64,000 nucleotides of DNA from Capnocytophaga periodontitidis (GCF_016126015.1 NZ_JAEFDB010000006.1:106181-170180); one strand, 5' to 3'; positions 18,003-27,087 are shown, counted from the first letter of the stretch. A program made the numbers and translations. Notes: a model not told the origin generated them from the sequence alone.

Positions 18003-18058
18003 AGGTTTCAGGTGTCAGGTGTCAGGGGACAGGGGACAAGTGTTAGGTTTTAGGGGGT
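18003..18058. repeat. Heptad repeat tract 3 (longest)
   Basis: Eight phased units: AGGTTTC, AGGTGTC twice, AGGGGAC twice, AAGTGTT, AGGTTTT, AGGGGGT. The unit number exceeds the sister tracts, suggesting slippage. Confidence 0.8.
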
Positions 18059-18091
18059 ATAGCTTATTAATTATAAAACACTCATTATCAA

Positions 18092-19114
18092 TTGAAAAAA
18101 TATTTATTAGAACGTTATCCAGCAATTTGGAATACACACGTGGTATTGTTATTACCACTGATACTCTTATCCCATTTAGTCTTTTTTGGATTGGGATTTA
18201 TAATGCTCACTGATAGCACGTTAGGAATTTCCTATTACCCGTGGGGAAACTTGTTTAATGGCTTGCCTATGTTGTTAAACTTTATTATAATTGTTTTGCT
18301 ATTAGTAGGTTGGCTTATTTATTTGTTTAGAAACAATGCTTTTGAGCGTTTCTACCCTGTGAGTCGTTGGCAATTGTTTTGGCGTTTTGTAGTATACTTT
18401 GCTGTTATTGGCGGAATTACAAGTTCTAGTTTTTCATTTATGGCAGGTGAGAAAGCTAAAGTATACTGGCGGTATACCGATAGCTACATTCATAGTGTAT
18501 TACGACAATACCCTGAGGATATTCGCGATTCTGAAAGGGAACAATTATCTGATGATCAACTAAAGGAATATCACATAGTTCATAATGCATCACAAATAAA
18601 AAAACAAGTGTTTATAGAAAATTTTGATGATGAAATTTTTCTTGTAATCATTATTGCTTTTGTTTTAACTATATTGATTTTTACAGTACGTATCACCTCA
18701 TTGCGTACAGTGTTGCTCTCTATTGTTTTCAGTGGCTTGTTGTGCTTGCTGCTTGGCTTAGTGCTCATATTGGTTTTGGAGAGCAATATGTTTGCAATAC
18801 GAGATGTATATGTAGTGCTGACAATCTTATGGTTGACTTACCTTTCAGTGATTGCTTTATCTATTTTCTCTAACAAAAAACAATACCGAGGTATTGCAAT
18901 GAATACTTCACTATTTGGTTTTTTGCCTATGACAATTGTTACTCTAATAGCTATCTGTGAGAGATATAATTGGTGGTATTTTTTAGAAAAGAATTACAGT
19001 TATTGGTACGATATAAGAGAACTTATAATTTCAATAGTAGGGATACTGCTTTCATTTGTGTTTGTAGGGCTTTATACGAATATTATCAAACGATGGAAGG
19101 CAATGCCGGAGTAG
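18092..19114 (+). CDS. Multi-pass membrane protein, array member 3 (TTG start)
   Basis: 340 residues and the closest relative of members 1 and 4: long stretches such as LILLSHLVFFGLGFIMLTDS and the LPMLLNFIIIVLLLVGW segment are shared. About eight membrane segments with the hydrophilic loop at about 120-178. C-terminus KRWKAMPE. TTG start at 18092 in the conserved leader. The near identity of N-terminal halves and divergence of C-terminal halves between members 1, 3 and 4 suggests partial gene conversion. Function unknown; candidate permease for the upstream ATPase. Confidence 0.75.
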   Translation: MKKYLLERYPAIWNTHVVLLLPLILLSHLVFFGLGFIMLTDSTLGISYYPWGNLFNGLPMLLNFIIIVLLLVGWLIYLFRNNAFERFYPVSRWQLFWRFVVYFAVIGGITSSSFSFMAGEKAKVYWRYTDSYIHSVLRQYPEDIRDSEREQLSDDQLKEYHIVHNASQIKKQVFIENFDDEIFLVIIIAFVLTILIFTVRITSLRTVLLSIVFSGLLCLLLGLVLILVLESNMFAIRDVYVVLTILWLTYLSVIALSIFSNKKQYRGIAMNTSLFGFLPMTIVTLIAICERYNWWYFLEKNYSYWYDIRELIISIVGILLSFVFVGLYTNIIKRWKAMPE

Positions 19115-19148
19115 AGTGTCAGGGGTCAGGTGTTAGGTTTTAGGAGGT
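19115..19148. repeat. Heptad repeat tract 4
   Basis: A partial unit AGTGTC, then AGGGGTC, AGGTGTT, AGGTTTT, AGGAGGT, directly after the stop of array member 3. Confidence 0.75.
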
Positions 19149-19181
19149 ATAGGTTATTAATTATAAAACACTCATTATCAA

Positions 19182-20207
19182 TTGAAAAAATATTTATTAG
19201 AACGTTATCCAGCAATTTGGAATACGCAGGTGATACTGTTATTACCACTGATATTCTTATCTCATTTAGTCTTTTTCGCTTTGGGATTTATAATGCTCAC
19301 CGACGGAAAGTTATGTAAGGGGTATTACCCGTGGGGGGACTCGTTTAATGGCTTACCAATGTTGTTAAACTTTATTATAATTGTTTTGTTATTGGTAGGT
19401 TGGTTTATCTATTTGTTTAGAAACAATGCTTTTGATCGTTTCTACCCTGTGAGTCGTTGGCAATTGTTTTGGCGTTTTGTAGTGTATTTCGCTGTTATTT
19501 TGGGGATTATCAGTACTGGTTTTTCATTTATGACAGGTGAGAAAGCTAAAGTATATTGGCGGTATACTGATAGTTACCTTCACAGTGTGCTACAACAATA
19601 TCCTGAGTATATTAGCGATTCTGAAATGAAACAATTTTCTGAAGCTCAGCGAGAAGAGTATTACATAGCTCATAATGCATCACTTATAAAAGAGCGAGTG
19701 TTTATAGAAAAATTTGATGCGCAAATTAACTTTATAATTATTATCGCTTTTTTACTCACATTATTACTCTTTGCGGTACGTATTACCTCATTGCGTACAG
19801 TGTTACTCTCTATTGTATTTAGCGGATTGTTGTGTTTGCTGCTTGCCTTAGTAGTAACACTTATTGTATATGTAGACACAAGTATAAAATTCAAAACATT
19901 TGCTGCTTTATCCCTGCTATGGATTAGCTATCTATCGGTGGTTTTCCTATCAATTACATCTAAAAAGAAACTATACCGAGGCATCGCAATGAATGCCACT
20001 CTATTTGGCTTTTTTCCTGCTATAGTTATTACTTTTGTAATTATAGAAGATAGGTACAATTTGTGGGAGTTTATAGAATATTATTTAGATGATATTAAGA
20101 ATGATATAAAAATACTTATCCTTTGGGGAATTGGAATACTGCTTTCACTTGTGTTTATAGGACTTTACACAAGTGTTATCAAACGATGGAAGGCAATGCC
20201 GGAGTAG
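19182..20207 (+). CDS. Multi-pass membrane protein, array member 4 (TTG start)
   Basis: 341 residues, the fourth of the closely related copies. It shares MKKYLLERYPAIWNTQ, LPMLLNFIIIVLLLVGWFIYLF, RNNAFDRFYPVSRWQLFW, RITSLRTVLL and KRWKAMPE. The variable loop (about 120-175, rich in Tyr, Glu and Ser) differs from its sisters. TTG start at 19182. This is the last copy with the 90-bp conserved leader; the next two genes have diverged leaders, implying an older split. No catalytic motif is visible; membrane topology is the only firm statement. Confidence 0.75.
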   Translation: MKKYLLERYPAIWNTQVILLLPLIFLSHLVFFALGFIMLTDGKLCKGYYPWGDSFNGLPMLLNFIIIVLLLVGWFIYLFRNNAFDRFYPVSRWQLFWRFVVYFAVILGIISTGFSFMTGEKAKVYWRYTDSYLHSVLQQYPEYISDSEMKQFSEAQREEYYIAHNASLIKERVFIEKFDAQINFIIIIAFLLTLLLFAVRITSLRTVLLSIVFSGLLCLLLALVVTLIVYVDTSIKFKTFAALSLLWISYLSVVFLSITSKKKLYRGIAMNATLFGFFPAIVITFVIIEDRYNLWEFIEYYLDDIKNDIKILILWGIGILLSLVFIGLYTSVIKRWKAMPE

Positions 20208-20212
20208 AGGTT

Positions 20213-20233
20213 AGGTGTCAGGTGTCAGGGGTG
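20213..20233. repeat. Heptad repeat tract 5 (short)
   Basis: Three units, AGGTGTC twice and AGGGGTG, before the more diverged leader of array member 5. Confidence 0.65.
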
Positions 20234-20265
20234 TAAATTATGAATTGTTAATTATTAATTGTAAA

Positions 20266-21129
20266 TTGAAAAAATATTTATTAGAAAATTATCCGTTGAT
20301 TTGGAACACTAAGTTGTTGCCAATGTTAGGTCTAGCTGCTTGCGGACACGTTTTTTTCTTTCTGTTGGGCTATATCGTTGATAAAGGCAGTATATATGAA
20401 AGAGTTTATACCATAGGAGAAGAATTTTTCCCTCTTCCTTTTTTATTGCACCTTATTGTGAGTATCTTGCTATTAGTTTTTTGGCTAATGCAACTCTCTA
20501 AAAACAATGCTTTTAAACATTTTTACCCCAGTAATCAGCTGAAGTTACTCGGTTTATATACACAATACTTTATAATTATATTTGCGGTACTCACTTTCTC
20601 TCTTTCATTTATGGCAGGTGAAAAAACGCACTTACTTGTGATTGATAGACCGTTTTATGGCGCTGAGGAAGGAACTATTGTGCAAGGGCTACTCATCGCA
20701 TCACTTTTCATCTCACTATTAGTGCTTTGTGTACGGATTACTGAGGTTAGAAGCTTATTGCTTACAATTGTATTTTCGGGGGTATTATCACTCGCTTTAG
20801 GGATGGTGTCGGCATTTTTATTCAGTATTTTTTCTGATGCCAATTTGTTTTTCTTACTTGTTGTTTGGATGTATGTAGCAATTCCTTTCATTGCTATATT
20901 GGTAGTTGTTACTAATTTAGCAACGATGCCCAAACTGTTTTCGGGGATTCTCATCAACTTTTCACTGCTGTTCTTTACCCCTGCCCTTTACGGAGCTATC
21001 TTATTAATTTTCAAAGAAGAGACTTTTGACAATATGCCTCTTTTGAATTATGGGGTACTCTTGTCTAATTTCCTTTTCATATTGTTATACGCTCCTATAC
21101 TGCACCAATGGAGAGCAGTGCCTGAATAG
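20266..21129 (+). CDS. Multi-pass membrane protein, array member 5 (TTG start)
   Basis: 287 residues from TTG at 20266; a GTG at 20215 would add 17 residues encoded by the repeat tract and leader, so TTG is chosen by alignment with its sisters (KKYLLENYPLIWNTK). It is shorter than members 1-4 because the large hydrophilic loop is reduced (GEKTHLLVIDRPFYGAEEGT). Kept motifs are NNAFKHFYPSNQLKLL, RITEVRSLLLTIVFSG and HQWRAVPE. About seven or eight membrane segments. It groups with member 6 as an older branch. Function unknown. Confidence 0.72.
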   Translation: MKKYLLENYPLIWNTKLLPMLGLAACGHVFFFLLGYIVDKGSIYERVYTIGEEFFPLPFLLHLIVSILLLVFWLMQLSKNNAFKHFYPSNQLKLLGLYTQYFIIIFAVLTFSLSFMAGEKTHLLVIDRPFYGAEEGTIVQGLLIASLFISLLVLCVRITEVRSLLLTIVFSGVLSLALGMVSAFLFSIFSDANLFFLLVVWMYVAIPFIAILVVVTNLATMPKLFSGILINFSLLFFTPALYGAILLIFKEETFDNMPLLNYGVLLSNFLFILLYAPILHQWRAVPE

Positions 21130-21155
21130 GTGCTAGGTGTCAGGTTTTAGGAGGC
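21128..21155. repeat. Heptad repeat tract 6
   Basis: Four units, AGGTGCT, AGGTGTC, AGGTTTT, AGGAGGC; the first unit shares bases with the stop codon of array member 5. Confidence 0.7.
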
Positions 21156-21188
21156 AGATTTTACTAATTATTAATTGTTGATTATCAA

Positions 21189-22034
21189 TTGAAAAAGTAT
21201 CTTTTAGAACATTATCCATTAATTTGGAGTACACGAGTAGTGCCAATGCTAATAATAGCTCTTGGCGCGCATTTGTTATTCTTTTTGTTAGGACTTATTG
21301 CTTCTAACAGAGGAGGAATGGGATTTGCTGAAGACTTTTGGGCACTTCCGTTTGAAATCTATCGCATTGGGCTTATTGTCTTTTTTGTGAAATGGCTGAT
21401 GGATTTGTACAGGTTCAATGCCTTTAATTGGTTTTATCCTAACAGTCCGCTAAAGTTGTTTGGAACTTTTGTACTCTTTTTTCTCGTAACTCTCAGTGTG
21501 ATTGGTTTGCCGGCATCATACGCTTTAGGAGTGTTATGTACTTCTTCTTTTGTAGGCATCGAGAATAGTGATTTAATTGATATTCATTTGTTTATCACCA
21601 AAGCTCCTTTTTCACTTTTTGCCTTAGGGATTGCACTTATTATCTTCTGTGTGTATATTACCAAATTGCGAACTTTCCTGCTCACCATCGTTTTCACCAG
21701 TGTTTTAGCACTTATTTTAGCAATGTTATGCATTATAATTGCTATTGTAGGTGATATTGATTTTCAGTTAGTTTTATGGATATATCTATTCGCTTACTTT
21801 GCTGTAGCGATAGCCTCGGTTATAGGTGCACCTTTGCTTCCCAAACTCTACAGTGGTATTCTCATTTGTTTCAGCCTATTACTCTTCCCTGCTGCTATTT
21901 TCACCATTGCTTTGCTAAAAGTAGATATCGACCATTTTTCTCAATCACTTTATTACCAACTTTTAGCTGGGGCTTTTCTATTTGTATTTTTATACAATTA
22001 CCATATCCAGCAGTGGAAGGCAATGCCGGAGTAG
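21189..22034 (+). CDS. Multi-pass membrane protein, array member 6 (TTG start)
   Basis: 281 residues, last of the array, TTG start at 21189 preceded by the same ATTATCAA leader end. Motifs: KKYLLEHYPLIWSTR, RFNAFNWFYPNSPLKLF, ITKLRTFLLTIVFTSV and QQWKAMPE. The extracytoplasmic or loop region is the shortest of the set. It ends 33 nt before the convergent Gcr-like gene. Loss of the big loop in members 5 and 6, but its retention in 1-4, suggests two functional classes (inference). Confidence 0.72.
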   Translation: MKKYLLEHYPLIWSTRVVPMLIIALGAHLLFFLLGLIASNRGGMGFAEDFWALPFEIYRIGLIVFFVKWLMDLYRFNAFNWFYPNSPLKLFGTFVLFFLVTLSVIGLPASYALGVLCTSSFVGIENSDLIDIHLFITKAPFSLFALGIALIIFCVYITKLRTFLLTIVFTSVLALILAMLCIIIAIVGDIDFQLVLWIYLFAYFAVAIASVIGAPLLPKLYSGILICFSLLLFPAAIFTIALLKVDIDHFSQSLYYQLLAGAFLFVFLYNYHIQQWKAMPE

Positions 22035-22067
22035 GGGTTAGGGGTCAGGTATCAGGTGTTAGGAGGT
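22033..22067. repeat. Heptad repeat tract 7
   Basis: Five units, AGGGGTT, AGGGGTC, AGGTATC, AGGTGTT, AGGAGGT, after the last array member. It shows that the repeat follows as well as precedes the genes. Confidence 0.7.
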
Positions 22068-24106
22068 TAAGATTTTTTATTTCTTACGGGGAAGAAAAAA
22101 GCTCTGGGGCGTTCTTTGAAGGCTTTCCACACGCAACGTGCTAAGTATTTAAGTTCGGAAGCGGGAACTTCACGAGAGCGTAAAGCTATCCATAGTGACA
22201 GACCAAAACTCACAATAAAGTTGCCCAAACCGATAATGCCTATCCCTAAAACACACCAAAAGATATTTTCTAAGCTGATGATAAAATTCATACCGTACAA
22301 GCCGTAAGCTAAATTACCACTGGCAAAGGTGATGTGGCGTATATCGATAGGTAAACCGAAGAATTCACCTACTGCCCAAGCACTTCCCATAAACACTCCA
22401 AACCAAATATTTGAAACAATACTTGGCCATTTTTTTTGCATCCAATTGGCAATGCGTTGCATACGTTCTTTACCAAAAAATCCTTTGAGGAAAGGGTGTT
22501 CGGATAGGCGGTAATAGAAGTTGTTGAAGTTGTTCACGCTGGCTACATTCCCCGCAATAATACCCGATAGAAAGAGAAAGACCCCAGCGATACAAGCGTG
22601 CAAGAACACGGGTGTATGCCATATATTAAGGTCTTCTAACAGATGTAAACTCTTTTTAGTCGCAATATTATAGCCCTCTAAATAGCTCATTCCGATCACT
22701 AAGAGCATCGAGATGGGGAAAGCTCCAAACACATTACCTACAAAAGCGATGAACTGCGAACGAAATAAACGCGTGAAGAGTGCTGAGAACTCAGTATATT
22801 GACGGCGTTTTTGTTTATCGTTGTTGTCGTTTAGGTTCTCTAAGGTTTTGGCAATGGTAGAAGCGGTCATTGCAGGTTGTTTGGTAGCCAAAGTAGAACC
22901 TGTGAGGTAAATAAGCACAAAACCAATAGCGTAGTTAAAACTATAGTTTAAAGCGCGGAAAAACGCACTTTGGTCAGGTACCATAGACATATAGAGTTTT
23001 ACCAAACACATAAAACTCACAATTACTCCTCCCCATAAAGCCGTTTTGAGCATTTTGAAATACTCCTTACCTGTAGAAGTGATGTAGTGTTCCCCTGTTT
23101 TACCGGTATGATTTGTAATCTCGTAGGTAATGTTGTAAACACTATCGTCTATCAGTTTGCGAATATTGTTTTTCTTAGAGTTGGTTTTTACCATATCTAA
23201 GTAGAAAGCAATTGCTTTTTCGCGCTTGTCGACTTCTTTTTTTATAAACAAGTAGTTATAAAGACGTTTGATGCGTTTAATCTGCTGACGGATGAGCAAA
23301 AGTGTTTGGTTCACACTAAAGGTTACCCCATATTTTTCGGCGTTAGCATCGGCTTTGTTCACAAAATCTTCACACTGGGCAGCTAAGATATTGAGTTGTT
23401 TATAGTCTAATTCGTGTTCTTGTATATAGAGATAAGATTTATTTTCTTTAGCGAGAGTACGTGCGAGTTGATTTAGTTCGTCGTCGAGCGCGATAAAGGG
23501 GCTGTTTAAATGAGCATACTCAGGCACCATACGGTGTACATCGGTTTGTAGAGCGAGTCCTCCCATACGTTGTGAGAGAATCATTATCGCTAAAAGGATT
23601 TGTTTAGAGGTAGCTTTGCGCTCTGTATCTTCATAAAAAGTATTGACAGAGAGGATATCAAAAAGTTCCTTCCAATTGTCTAACGGGATTTGCAACACCC
23701 ATTTAGCATCGGAAGGTCGATAAAAAATTTGGTTTAGTACATATTGGATATTCTCTTGAGAAGGCTGGTCGGGCAGGAGCTGACGGCTGATGCGGCGGCG
23801 TAATTCTTTGAAAAAAGAAACACTATTGAGTAAGCCAGCATCAGTGAATAGAAGTGTTTTTTGTTTGTTAGCAAATACATTGTGGAGTTTTTCTCGGAAG
23901 AAAGCGATGCGATCGGGTTCGTGTTTTATTTCGGAGATGAGCTCATCGATATTGAGAGGAGATTTTTTATCTTTACTTTTGCGGCGAAAGTAGTTCACTA
24001 CATCAAACACGAAATCGATATCTTCGTAGTTAGATGAGTGCATATAAGTCTCAAAGACTTCATAGATAGATTTATATTTTTTTGCGAATAGCAACATATT
24101 TTTCAA
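22067..24106 (-). CDS. Gcr-family membrane protein (labelled site-specific recombinase)
   Basis: 679 residues matching the family commonly named site-specific recombinase (Gcr, SpecificRecomb domain). The N-terminal about 350 residues are helical and soluble (FRKL, Arg/Lys-rich helices such as NQTLLLIRQQIKRIKRLYNYLFIKKEVDKRE in part), followed from about 355 by several membrane segments (VIVSFMCLVKLYMSMV, GFVLIYLTGSTLA, HACIAGVFLFLSGIIAG, FVSFGLSLWIAL). No tyrosine- or serine-recombinase catalytic residues are visible. The name derives from a Neisseria phenotype, and a DNA-recombination role is doubtful for an integral membrane protein. Alone on its strand, with a -7 box at 24133-24140. Confidence 0.75.
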   Translation of the reverse strand: MKNMLLFAKKYKSIYEVFETYMHSSNYEDIDFVFDVVNYFRRKSKDKKSPLNIDELISEIKHEPDRIAFFREKLHNVFANKQKTLLFTDAGLLNSVSFFKELRRRISRQLLPDQPSQENIQYVLNQIFYRPSDAKWVLQIPLDNWKELFDILSVNTFYEDTERKATSKQILLAIMILSQRMGGLALQTDVHRMVPEYAHLNSPFIALDDELNQLARTLAKENKSYLYIQEHELDYKQLNILAAQCEDFVNKADANAEKYGVTFSVNQTLLLIRQQIKRIKRLYNYLFIKKEVDKREKAIAFYLDMVKTNSKKNNIRKLIDDSVYNITYEITNHTGKTGEHYITSTGKEYFKMLKTALWGGVIVSFMCLVKLYMSMVPDQSAFFRALNYSFNYAIGFVLIYLTGSTLATKQPAMTASTIAKTLENLNDNNDKQKRRQYTEFSALFTRLFRSQFIAFVGNVFGAFPISMLLVIGMSYLEGYNIATKKSLHLLEDLNIWHTPVFLHACIAGVFLFLSGIIAGNVASVNNFNNFYYRLSEHPFLKGFFGKERMQRIANWMQKKWPSIVSNIWFGVFMGSAWAVGEFFGLPIDIRHITFASGNLAYGLYGMNFIISLENIFWCVLGIGIIGLGNFIVSFGLSLWIALRSREVPASELKYLARCVWKAFKERPRAFFFPVRNKKS

Positions 24107-24132
24107 TTAACAATTAATAATTTAGAATGGTG

Positions 24133-24140
24133 CAAAGGTA
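24133..24140 (-). promoter_or_regulatory. -7 box of Gcr-family gene
   Basis: TACCTTTG on the minus strand, 27 nt before the ATG. No -33 element at standard spacing. Confidence 0.4.
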
Positions 24141-24186
24141 CGAAAAATTTATCAATTTGCTAATTTACTATTTATCAATTGAAAAG

Positions 24187-24209
24187 AGGCTGCCCGAGTA
24201 GGACAGCCT
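24187..24209 (-). terminator. Rho-independent terminator of TonB receptor gene
   Basis: Stem AGGCTG-CC / GG-CAGCCT with one mismatch and a 6-nt loop. On the minus strand it is followed by a short T-rich run, 32 nt beyond the stop of the receptor gene. Confidence 0.65.
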
Positions 24210-24240
24210 TTTGAAATCTTATCTTTTATTTTTCAACTTA

Positions 24241-27087
24241 TTAGAAGTTGTATCGTACGCCGAAGCTAAAGGTACGACCGTCACCGAAGTATACTTGGTT
24301 TCTTACATCAATATCTTGATAAGTTTTACTGCCATTAGTAGTGTGGATACTTGTATAAGACTCTGAAATATAGTAAGTATCAAGTACATTATAAGCTTGT
24401 ACTGAGAAAGTAAGACGTTGCTTATCGGTAAGTTGCCATTTATAAGAAGCTCCTAAATCAAAGAGATTATAACTTGGTAATTTGAGAGCACCTTTTTCAG
24501 CTTCAACTTTTTTATTGAAATTAGAAATATTTAAATTCGCATATAGATCATCTACGTAACGCCAATCAACATCGAATTTAAGTCCTTTTATAGGTGGTAG
24601 TATAGTTAGACCCAAAGAAGCAGTTGTTTGCGCGGTAGAACCTACTTTCACTTTGTCTAAGAAAAGTTTTACTTGGCTAGCACTACCTGCTGGTACTACA
24701 TTTCCTTGATCATCGATAGTTTCGTTGCTTTCATTAGTAAGATTACCAGAAGCATCTCCTTTATAGTACCAATCACCTAATGAAAGAGAAGCATTTACCC
24801 TTACATAATCATTGATTTTAGCATTCGCTTCAAGTTCTATACCTCGGTGAATTTCTTCAATACCTAAAATATTTGCATAAGCGCGAATTGTATTATTTTT
24901 AAGGTTATTAGATTTGCGTAAATAACGATCCTTCCAAGAAGTGTGATATAGGTTCAAATTGACATTCAAAAAACTTGATTTAAACCCGTAACCGAGTTCT
25001 ACTCCAAAAATTTTTTCATTAGTAAGAGAAGGGTTTAAGAAGTTTCGGTAATTAGGATATACAGCATCAAACAATGGTTGTTTAGAGTAATATCCTACAT
25101 TTGCAAACACATTGTGATGTTCGTTGATATTGTAATTTATACCACCTTTGATATTATAACCTACGATATCTTTGAAACCTGTTTTAGTACTCATAGCAGT
25201 TTCAGGTTTACCTGTAATAGCTAATGTACCTGGTTTTAAAAAATTATCTATACGCTGGTAGGACTGTATCGAAGTAGCTCCTTGTATGAAAGCAGAGAAA
25301 TGATCATCAGAGTATTCAAATTGAGAAAAAAGACCAAACCATTTCACTTCTCCATCATTGCTATAGCCTATTTGGTTTTCTAAAGGCTCTGTTTTTTGGA
25401 ACGGATTCCAAGAAACATTAGCGGGAACAACGGTGGTTACCACATTAGGATTATTTAGATTCTTATTCTTATTGTCGGCATAAGAGTTATTTCCTAACAT
25501 ATCAGTAACAACTTGGTGGTGATAGCCATAATAGTATCTACCATCTAACCCAATATTTGCTGTAAAATTATCATTAATTTGGTGTTGCAAGTTAGTAAGG
25601 AAGCCATACCAGTCGTGAGAGTTCACGGAACCATTGCGTATGAAACCTTGGTTTACAGAGCCTGCTGATTTTCCGCTAGGGTCGGTTACTCTTACACTTC
25701 TACCTGCTTCACCAGGGTGTTGCATAGTCTCCAATCCACTTACTGCCTGACCTTTGTTATATTGTACTGCTTTGTCAAAGTCAATCAAACCTTCTTCAGT
25801 ACGAAGTGTATTTAAATAATGTTTTTGAAGGGAGTAAGATGTAGTACCGCTCACTGTTTTTGAAGAGAAAGAGTGAGCTTCTCCTAAAGAGTTGGTGCCC
25901 ATACCACGTCCTAAAGAAGCGTATACTACGGTACTAAGTGAAGTACTTTCACTTATTTTCCAATCCCAGTTGAGCATTGCTACGGGTTTGTGATATAGAT
26001 TTTTCTTAATAGTATATTCTTCACCATCTAAGTATCCCCAATCTGAATTGTATTTGCGATTAGGTTCATCACCATCGCCATAGCGTAAATAATCAGACAA
26101 CAAAGGACTGTTAGAGCGTTGGTGATGCCATTGTGGAGCTCCTGTAAACATCAGCTGGAAACTGTGTTTATCGGAAGGTTCATAGCCTAAAGCAAAATAA
26201 TAGCTATAGCCATCAAACTTGGTACCATCTACGTATTTACGTCCGGCATTTTTACTGAATAACACAGAAGCCGACCAACCTGTAAGGCTCTTACCTGTAT
26301 TGTAAGCAACTAATCCTTTATACTCTTGGTTACTACCATAGCTAAAGTAAGCAGTTCCTCCTTCGGACATATCGGCAGCACGTGTTACCACATTAATAGT
26401 ACCTCCTACTGAAGCTATTGCTAACTTAGAAGCTCCAAGCCCACGCTGTACTTGCATTGCTGAAGTAACATCGGCAAGACCTGACCAGTTACTCCAGTAA
26501 ACAGTACCACCTTCCATATCGTTTACAGGCATACCATTTACCATTACAGCAATGTTTTTGGTATCAAAACCTCGAATATTGATTTTAGAGTCGCCGAAGC
26601 CTCCACCACCTTTAGTGGCGTATACTGATGGCGTACGATTGAGTACTTCAGGAAGTTCACGTGTACCCAATTTTTCGATAATTTCAGTAGCTTGAATAGT
26701 AGAGACAGCTACTGGTGTTTTACGTTCTTTAGCAATGTCTAACAGTGTACTTTTAGCGGTTACCACCACTTCGCCCAACGCCTGTTGGTCGGTAGAAAGA
26801 GTAACCTTTATGTGTGCTTTACCGTTTACTAATTTGTAAGGAACGGTCTTGGTTACATACCCGAGGTATGAAAACTCCAAGGTGCCTGTAGGGGCATTTA
26901 CATTTAAGGAAAACTTACCCTGCATATCGGTGGAGACACCGTGGGTAGTACCCTTAACCAATACATTAGCCCCCATCAGAGGTGCATTATACTCACCATC
27001 AATCACTTCACCCGTTACTGTTCCACTTTGGGCATACGTAATTGTTGCGAGCAATAAAATTGCGACATTTAAAAACCAGCTTTTCAT
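24241..27087 (-). CDS. TonB-dependent outer-membrane receptor with carboxypeptidase-regulatory domain
   Basis: 948 residues. Signal peptide (to about residue 19), CarboxypepD_reg-like domain (about 22-110, GEVIDGEYNAPLMGANVLVKGTT), TonB-box region with GEVVVTA, plug domain (about 125-240, IRGFDTKNIAVMVNGMPVNDMEGG) and a 22-strand-type barrel ending in aromatic FSFGVRYNF. It imports a ligand across the outer membrane using ExbBD-TonB energy; the substrate is unknown. No SusD partner is adjacent, so it is not a SusCD pair. The two complete TonB proteins at 36896 and 38722 are in the same window and could energise it. Length is normal. Terminator at 24187, promoter at 27188-27217. Confidence 0.92.
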   Translation of the reverse strand: MKSWFLNVAILLLATITYAQSGTVTGEVIDGEYNAPLMGANVLVKGTTHGVSTDMQGKFSLNVNAPTGTLEFSYLGYVTKTVPYKLVNGKAHIKVTLSTDQQALGEVVVTAKSTLLDIAKERKTPVAVSTIQATEIIEKLGTRELPEVLNRTPSVYATKGGGGFGDSKINIRGFDTKNIAVMVNGMPVNDMEGGTVYWSNWSGLADVTSAMQVQRGLGASKLAIASVGGTINVVTRAADMSEGGTAYFSYGSNQEYKGLVAYNTGKSLTGWSASVLFSKNAGRKYVDGTKFDGYSYYFALGYEPSDKHSFQLMFTGAPQWHHQRSNSPLLSDYLRYGDGDEPNRKYNSDWGYLDGEEYTIKKNLYHKPVAMLNWDWKISESTSLSTVVYASLGRGMGTNSLGEAHSFSSKTVSGTTSYSLQKHYLNTLRTEEGLIDFDKAVQYNKGQAVSGLETMQHPGEAGRSVRVTDPSGKSAGSVNQGFIRNGSVNSHDWYGFLTNLQHQINDNFTANIGLDGRYYYGYHHQVVTDMLGNNSYADNKNKNLNNPNVVTTVVPANVSWNPFQKTEPLENQIGYSNDGEVKWFGLFSQFEYSDDHFSAFIQGATSIQSYQRIDNFLKPGTLAITGKPETAMSTKTGFKDIVGYNIKGGINYNINEHHNVFANVGYYSKQPLFDAVYPNYRNFLNPSLTNEKIFGVELGYGFKSSFLNVNLNLYHTSWKDRYLRKSNNLKNNTIRAYANILGIEEIHRGIELEANAKINDYVRVNASLSLGDWYYKGDASGNLTNESNETIDDQGNVVPAGSASQVKLFLDKVKVGSTAQTTASLGLTILPPIKGLKFDVDWRYVDDLYANLNISNFNKKVEAEKGALKLPSYNLFDLGASYKWQLTDKQRLTFSVQAYNVLDTYYISESYTSIHTTNGSKTYQDIDVRNQVYFGDGRTFSFGVRYNF

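Larger units (their letters stand above)
15821..22034 (+). repeat. Tandem array of six paralogous membrane-protein genes
   Basis: Four units of about 1.1 kb repeat closely, then two more divergent ones. A 90-bp block covering the 5' leader and first codons is essentially the same at 15821-15910, 16923-17012, 18043-18132 (two changes) and 19133-19222, while gene bodies differ more. This indicates tandem duplication with conserved or converted leaders. Each unit is preceded by a phased 7-nt repeat tract. Confidence 0.85.

Noticed and set aside
20215..20265. GTG start for array member 5
   Set aside because: The extra 17 residues are encoded by the heptad tract and leader; the TTG at 20266 aligns with all other members.
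15795..22067. CRISPR array at the heptad repeats
   Set aside because: The units are 7 nt without unique spacers and the intervening DNA is protein coding; no cas genes occur.
22067..24106. Mobile element or integrase
   Set aside because: Only the family label suggests recombination; there are no attachment sites, transposase motifs or terminal repeats.
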